From assembly GCF_030704535.1 (NCBI RefSeq), contig NC_081818.1, positions 3,547,001 to 3,611,000 of the forward strand: a stretch of DNA of 64,000 bases, in the 5' to 3' direction. Shown in pieces: positions 61,501 through 64,000 of the stretch. Under the pieces are notes generated by a model. It was not told the origin of the DNA. It saw only the letters and a program-made list of their open reading frames with translations, and did not search any database. The position numbers were made by a program, and so were the translations under genes. The stretch is from Vitis vinifera (Eukaryota; Streptophyta; Magnoliopsida; Vitales; Vitaceae). Positions within the stretch are counted from its first letter, which is position 1. Every line of letters starts with the position of its first letter.

Positions 61501-63184
61501 GACATTAGGAAGGGTTGGGAGGAGTTCTTTCTTAGAACTAGGATTCGTATTGGAAATGGGAGACGAACCAGATTTTGGTGGGACATTTGGGTAGGAGACT
61601 CTAAGCTAAAGGATCTCTTCCCTTTGCTGTTTAGAATTGCAGCTAATAATTCTGCAGTAGTTGCTGATCTTTGGGGAAGACAAGAAGGTGGAGGTGGGGA
61701 CTGGGAGGTGCACTTTAGAAGACCCTTTCAAGATTGGGAGTTGGAGGAGGTGAACCGCTTTTTGGGTTACATTTCTGCAGTAAAGGTGCAAGAAGGGGAG
61801 GATTTTTTGGTTTGGAAAATTGAGAGGAAAGGAACTTTTAAGATAAAATCTTATTATAGGTCTTTGAAGGAGGACAATAGCCCTTTATTTCCAGCAAAGG
61901 AGGTTTGGGGTTCGTATGCCCCTTTAAGAACTCGTTTTTTTGCTTGGGAAGCAGTTTGGGGTAAAATTTCTACTGTAGATATGTTAATGAGGAGGGGATG
62001 GTCTATGGTTAATAGATGCAATCTGTGCAAAGAAAATGAGGAAACGGCGAACCACATCCTAATTCATTGTAGTAAGACAAGGGATCTTTGGAATTTGTTG
62101 TTTTCTTCGTTTGGGGTGGTGTGGGTGCTCCCGGAATCAGTGAGAAATTTGCTTCTTGAATGGAAAATGAAAGGCCTGGGGAAGAAAAGGAGTGTAGTTT
62201 GGAAAATGGCGCCTATTTGTCTGTTTTGGTGTATTTGGGGAGAGCGAAATCGAAGAATCTTCCAAGAGGAAGAGATGTCAGATACGAGCTTGAGGAAACT
62301 CTTTCTTGGGTCCCTGCTTGAGTGGTCTCAACAATTTTTGGACTTGGACTTGAACTATCTCACTTTTCGGAATTTGTTGGGTGATCGGGTTGTTGTTTAA
62401 CTAATCCTTCTTAGGCTTTATCTTTCTTTTGTTGCCTTGTTTTGGGCTTTCTTTGTATACAACCTGTGTACATAGGGAGCGCCCCCTGTTTTTTGGCGTG
62501 TTTTAATCTAATGGTCCTCTTTGTCTATAAAAAAAAAAAAGTTATCGTTAATGTTAGCATACTTCATTACTTGGACTAAGCTTTATTTTAGGGTTTGACA
62601 TGAGCTTCAAACCTTGGGATAAATTGAGATAATCATGAAAATAGGATATCTGATCAATAAATTGAGATAACATGAGGATCATAGTGTTCTTCCTCTAGTC
62701 GGCATATAATTTGAAATTTCTTCTTAAACTGGAAAGTCAGATGTAGGTTGTTTAATTAATATAATGTGCTATTTATCTCATCTGTTTGTTGAAGCTATGT
62801 GAAAACTCTCCTATACTCACTTTGTAGGACCAGGTAACATGACACCTCCCAAAAACCGTGTATTAGACACACCTGAGACTGACCTCAATCCTCCCATTCT
62901 TGAATGGGAGGGCCTGCTAGTTGAACTGCCTGTGGGGGGTAGTTGGAGGCTAGGAAATTCAATAGCTCTGGGCTTTATTTTTGATATTATACTGTTAATA
63001 TAGAGCTTACAGAACTATTTTATGTTGACTTTATTTGTGATGCTAATGTGTAGTGAATGATTTGATCATATGCTGGGAAATTTGAAATATCATGCACGCA
63101 GGGAGCTCTTAAAGTCTCGATGCAGAGTCCTGGAATCATATATGAACCTTATGCACCTCGTGAACCGATCTCATTTTGGAAGAG
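43569..63184 (+). CDS. Mitochondrial Tim44-like / ribosomal mL45-like protein, 5' part (runs off the window)
   Basis: Four exons are seen: 43569-43639 ([20 protein letters not shown], a basic, acid-poor leader like a mitochondrial presequence), 43952-43992 ([14 protein letters not shown]), 45917-45997 ([20 protein letters not shown], then PAQVRQM) and 63102-63184 ([20 protein letters not shown], then EPISFWKR). The last two join in phase 0. Similar plant proteins are annotated as Tim44-related/mL45, whose core domain would follow beyond 64000. Exon 2 ends in phase 1 but exon 3 needs phase 0, so an exon of 3n+2 bases is missing from my model, or exon 2 is wrong. The intron 45998-63101 is about 17.1 kb and is filled with LINEs on both strands. 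The upstream intron also carries LINE fragments. Family assignment is moderate; exons 3 and 4 are convincing. Confidence 0.6.
43984..44031. repeat. Direct repeat flanking a LINE fragment, left copy
   Basis: ACAATAAATGGTAAATTGCT and the next 27 bases recur at 44699-44746 with about four mismatches. The repeat includes the exon 2 splice donor (ATG|GTAAAT); the right copy has GC in place of the GT. The right copy follows the 5' end of LINE fragment F, while this copy ends about 47 bp before the fragment's poly(T). Confidence 0.75.
44079..44698 (-). mobile_element. LINE fragment F, 5'-truncated, antisense
   Basis: On the minus strand it encodes the C-terminal zf-RVT region of plant LINE ORF2: [20 protein letters not shown], then [20 protein letters not shown] and SFVGKKRKK. 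It then runs through a 3' UTR and ends in a poly(A) tail, seen as poly(T) at 44079-44100 on the plus strand. Only about 600 bp remain, so it was 5'-truncated on insertion. Confidence 0.85.
44850..45130 (-). mobile_element. LINE fragment G, antisense, decayed
   Basis: Minus-strand phrases [19 protein letters not shown] and [16 protein letters not shown] match the segment before and at the zf-RVT domain of the LINEs downstream. The sequence breaks off soon after FFAWEV. It belongs to a different copy from fragment F, because both contain the FFAWE position. Confidence 0.7.
45480..45668. repeat. Pair of short direct repeats in an intron
   Basis: CTTTACCATTCTATAGTTTT (45479) and CTTTACCATTCATAGTTTTC (45625) each continue into a TTCCTAA-like phrase, roughly 40 bp apiece. 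Origin unknown. Confidence 0.55.
46400..48486 (+). mobile_element. LINE D, segment 1 of 3 (old, decayed ORF2)
   Basis: Broken ORF2 frames read, in order: EETFWR then [19 protein letters not shown] (before the reverse transcriptase), [20 protein letters not shown] and ILIANKAL (RT), MGFGQK, then [15 protein letters not shown] and [17 protein letters not shown] (zf-RVT). Stops and frameshifts are frequent, and a poly(T) stretch at about 47108-47130 may be a further small insertion. The left edge is approximate. It ends at the ACAAAT target site of LINE A. Confidence 0.8.
48487..48492. repeat. Target-site duplication of LINE A, left copy
   Basis: ACAAAT here and at 54779-54784 flank LINE A. Across the two sites the older element reads on in frame as [12 protein letters not shown], so this is the insertion point. 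Confidence 0.75.
48560..51013 (+). pseudogene. LINE A ORF1 (DUF4283 protein) with one amber codon
   Basis: One frame from ATG 48560 to TGA 51013 with a single in-frame TAG at 50033-50035. The N-terminus is made of a GA-rich microsatellite translated as alternating Glu-Arg. Residues ~95-145 hold [20 protein letters not shown] and [17 protein letters not shown]. The DUF4283-like region spans about 272-435, with [55 protein letters not shown] and [18 protein letters not shown]. No CCHC zinc knuckle is visible after it. The C-terminal part ends in a coiled-coil-like basic region ([19 protein letters not shown]). In plant L1s ORF1 is an RNA-binding chaperone of the retroelement RNP. The stop overlaps the ORF2 start. 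Confidence 0.85.
51010..54657 (+). pseudogene. LINE A ORF2 (endonuclease-reverse transcriptase) with two nonsense codons
   Basis: One frame of 1216 codons, broken by TAG at 52648 and TAA at 54055. The AP-type endonuclease is at residues ~1-235: [40 protein letters not shown] and SDHFPIML. The reverse transcriptase is at ~500-760: [57 protein letters not shown] and the catalytic FADDTIIF. The zf-RVT region is at ~1030-1120, with [17 protein letters not shown] and [18 protein letters not shown]. The TAG stands where LINE B has CAG (DQNAFV), and the TAA where LINE B has TGG. The ATG overlaps the ORF1 stop as ATGA, which suggests coupled translation. It looks inactive as written, apart from any readthrough. 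Confidence 0.92.
54779..54784. repeat. Target-site duplication of LINE A, right copy
   Basis: ACAAAT directly after the LINE A tail, matching 48487-48492. Confidence 0.75.
54785..55068 (+). mobile_element. LINE D, segment 2 of 3
   Basis: Continues the old element after the LINE A insertion: [20 protein letters not shown] across the join, [13 protein letters not shown], then IKHLFLCN. It ends in CTTTGTAATC (55059-55068), the target site of element C. Confidence 0.82.
55342..55357. repeat. Target-site duplication of LINE B, left copy (16 bp)
   Basis: ACAAGGTCTGTGATCT here and at 57961-57976 are identical and flank LINE B. Confidence 0.93.
55358..57960 (+). mobile_element. LINE B, 5'-truncated L1-type element inside element C
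   Basis: Starts within ORF2 before the RT domain and ends with an A-tail (57951-57960), flanked by perfect 16 bp duplications. The motif GTATACGTCCTGTATAC lies at 57892-57908, about 40 bp before the tail. Sequence and 3' UTR show it is a close relative of LINE A, but not a copy of it. Confidence 0.93.
55375..57839 (+). pseudogene. LINE B ORF2 remnant (reverse transcriptase and zf-RVT)
   Basis: The frame covers [20 protein letters not shown], a TAG at about 55647, then [77 protein letters not shown] and FADDTIVF. A run of 14 G at 56693-56706, where the related frame has a short Gly stretch, throws it out of frame. After further shifts it resumes with [20 protein letters not shown] and [19 protein letters not shown] second run of 15 G at 57703-57717 disrupts the last part before FLEWIASS and TGA. 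The catalytic FADD is present, but the endonuclease is missing. Confidence 0.88.
57961..57976. repeat. Target-site duplication of LINE B, right copy (16 bp)
   Basis: Identical to 55342-55357, right after the A-tail. Confidence 0.93.
58000..60440 (-). pseudogene. Element C ORF1 remnant (DUF4283-like)
   Basis: Broken minus-strand frames in order: [20 protein letters not shown] and [10 protein letters not shown] (60440-60291); a 68 bp tandem repeat region; [57 protein letters not shown] and [16 protein letters not shown] (59760-59350, the DUF4283-like part). A long low-similarity linker follows ([20 protein letters not shown]), then [20 protein letters not shown] and [14 protein letters not shown]. 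Stops and frameshifts are present. The order matches ORF1 of LINE A, though sequence is quite diverged. Confidence 0.78.
60016..60197. repeat. 68 bp tandem repeat, about 2.7 copies, inside element C ORF1
   Basis: GAACAAAGCAGAAAACTCCC recurs at 60016, 60084 and 60152. Since 68 is not a multiple of three, each added copy shifts the ORF1 reading frame. Confidence 0.9.
60461..60660 (+). mobile_element. LINE D, segment 3 of 3 (C-terminus and 3' UTR)
   Basis: After the element C insertion the old LINE resumes: [10 protein letters not shown] across the join, then [19 protein letters not shown], matching the last residues of the other LINE ORF2 proteins. The 3' UTR contains GTATATGTCTTGTGTAC at 60601-60617. 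The A-tail has decayed, so the right edge is approximate. Confidence 0.78.
60661..61022. other. Intron sequence between LINE D and LINE E
   Basis: Mixed-composition intron DNA with an A-run near 60777-60784. Nothing coding is recognised. Confidence 0.5.
61023..62540 (+). mobile_element. LINE E, 5'-truncated, a different L1 subfamily
   Basis: Begins within ORF2 after the RT active site ([12 protein letters not shown]) and ends in an A-tail at 62529-62540. GTATACAACCTGTGTAC lies at 62455-62471. A possible 6 bp duplication AGTTAT (61016-61021 and 62540-62545) is too short to be sure. Its protein differs clearly from LINEs A and B. Confidence 0.88.
61060..62400 (+). pseudogene. LINE E ORF2 C-terminal part (open for 446 codons, no ATG)
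   Basis: Open without interruption: [63 protein letters not shown], then zf-RVT with [20 protein letters not shown] and [18 protein letters not shown], ending [17 protein letters not shown] and TAA. There is no RT catalytic core because the 5' part was never copied or is lost. The long open frame suggests a fairly recent insertion. Confidence 0.88.
62541..63101 (+). other. Last part of the 17 kb intron
   Basis: Between LINE E and exon 4 (63102). A stretch at about 62828-62940 reads [20 protein letters not shown] after a possible acceptor, but I see no clear donor or frame support. Left as intron. Confidence 0.5.
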
Positions 63185-64000
63185 GTCAGTTAAATTTTAA
63201 GTGAGTTTTCAACTGTTTTGAGCTTATGGCTCTGTTAATTATCTTTTTACTCGATTAGATTGAAGGAATGAGAGCCTGTTTGGTAGAGATTCTAGGAAGT
63301 GCTTCTAATATTTTTAATACTTGAAAATTTTTATCATTCAAGTGTTAGAATGATTAAAAACGTTTTTTAGAATCACAACCAAACACACTCAAAGTCTTTG
63401 AAGTTATTGAACTCAACCAATGACTTATATCCTTGGAAAAAGAGATTATTCATTCCCTCGCTAAGTGAGCTCCTGTTTGATTTCTTTTGTTTATTTATTT
63501 TTAATATTCTCAAGTTTCCCTACTTTGATATTGGACGAAAGATTTATCTTTTCAGTATCCTTAAATGGTTTAAATGTAAATTGTGCTTAATTATATATTC
63601 ATTGTTTTTAAACCTGAAATTTCTTTCTAATTTTTTCTCCAGTTTTTTTATAATTATTGTACATCAAAATTAACCAAAAATACTTTTTTTCCTTCCATTT
63701 TGTGTAAGCCCATTTCTTACATTGTGTACATGCTGTTTTGGAAATCAGTCCAAATGTACTGCTTTCTTACTTTTATAAATATGTAATATCTATGATATGT
63801 TAAGGACATACCTTATTCTGTAATTATTATGTGTGGAAGGTAATATGATATTTTCTTTTATAACCTTGAAGTCTTTGCTTCTTTATTTTTTTTATTTGCT
63901 TGAGGGCATCTGCAAATTATTTATTATATGAAAGAATTATCAGTGTTTTATTGATAAAGAAAATATATATTTGTGTAATGGACATTATGAAACCCCCTTT
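63185..64000 (+). other. Intron of the Tim44-like/mL45-like gene, continuing past the window
   Basis: AT-rich intron after the donor GTCAGT at 63185. Apart from the foldback element at 63278-63384, nothing is recognised. Confidence 0.5.
63278..63384. repeat. Short MITE-like foldback element (107 bp)
   Basis: Begins GTTTGGTAGAGATTCTA and ends TAGAATCACAACCAAAC, so its two halves are imperfect reverse complements over about 50 bp. Related units occur at 42085-42790. No coding capacity. Confidence 0.6.

Noticed and set aside
62828-62945. Possible extra exon reading [20 protein letters not shown]
   Set aside because: No clear donor site, and adding it would break the phase-0 join between exons 3 and 4.
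1-64000. CRISPR arrays, bacterial operons or phage-like regions
   Set aside because: No regularly spaced repeats were seen. The introns, plastid targeting signals and plant retroelements place the window in a plant nuclear genome.

Overview
This window is nuclear DNA from a eudicot plant. It has AT-rich intergenic DNA, multi-exon genes with GT-AG introns, plastid-targeted proteins, F-box/DUF295 genes and plant L1-type LINEs. The style (a 17 kb LINE-filled intron, intronic microsatellites, an NHX antiporter with 14 coding exons) resembles grapevine (Vitis), but that is an inference.

Layout. (1) 0.4-3.6 kb, minus strand: a three-exon gene for the thylakoid lumen protein TLP18.3. (2) 5.1-6.5 kb: a GC-rich, repeat-like island ending in a tandem repeat. 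(3) 6.5-17.0 kb: a large imperfect inverted repeat, arms about 4.8 and 4.5 kb around a 1.2 kb spacer. Each arm carries one F-box/DUF295 gene, and the two genes point outward. The right copy has lost nine codons net (27 bp) of its F-box core. (4) 18.6-20.6 kb, minus: a third F-box/DUF295 gene, cut by a 780 bp solo LTR with a perfect 5 bp target duplication. (5) 21.9-25.7 kb, plus: a seven-exon PsbP-domain thylakoid protein gene. (6) 25.7-35.4 kb: AT-rich intergenic DNA with one small TRIM-type retroelement. (7) 35.4-41.7 kb, plus: a complete vacuolar-type Na+(K+)/H+ exchanger, 14 coding exons, 541 aa. (8) 43.6 kb to the right edge, plus: a mitochondrial Tim44-like/mL45-like gene whose third intron (about 17.1 kb) holds a stack of nested LINEs.

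The LINE stack can be ordered by target duplications and by the coding frame of the interrupted elements. An old LINE (D) is split by a nearly complete LINE (A, 6.3 kb, only three nonsense codons) and by an antisense ORF1-only LINE derivative (C). C is itself split by a 5'-truncated LINE (B). Another truncated LINE (E) lies downstream, and two antisense fragments (F, G) lie in the preceding intron. A 17-nt motif of the form GTATAC-N5-GTRTAC recurs about 40-60 bp before the poly(A) tail in five of these elements, with a degenerate version in a sixth.

The host genes do not form one pathway. Two encode thylakoid proteins, one a tonoplast ion exchanger, one probably a mitochondrial ribosome or import factor, and the F-box genes are a local family shaped by inversion-duplication, deletion and retroelement insertion. 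Splice sites were placed by reading frame and GT/AG consensus; no transcript evidence was available.
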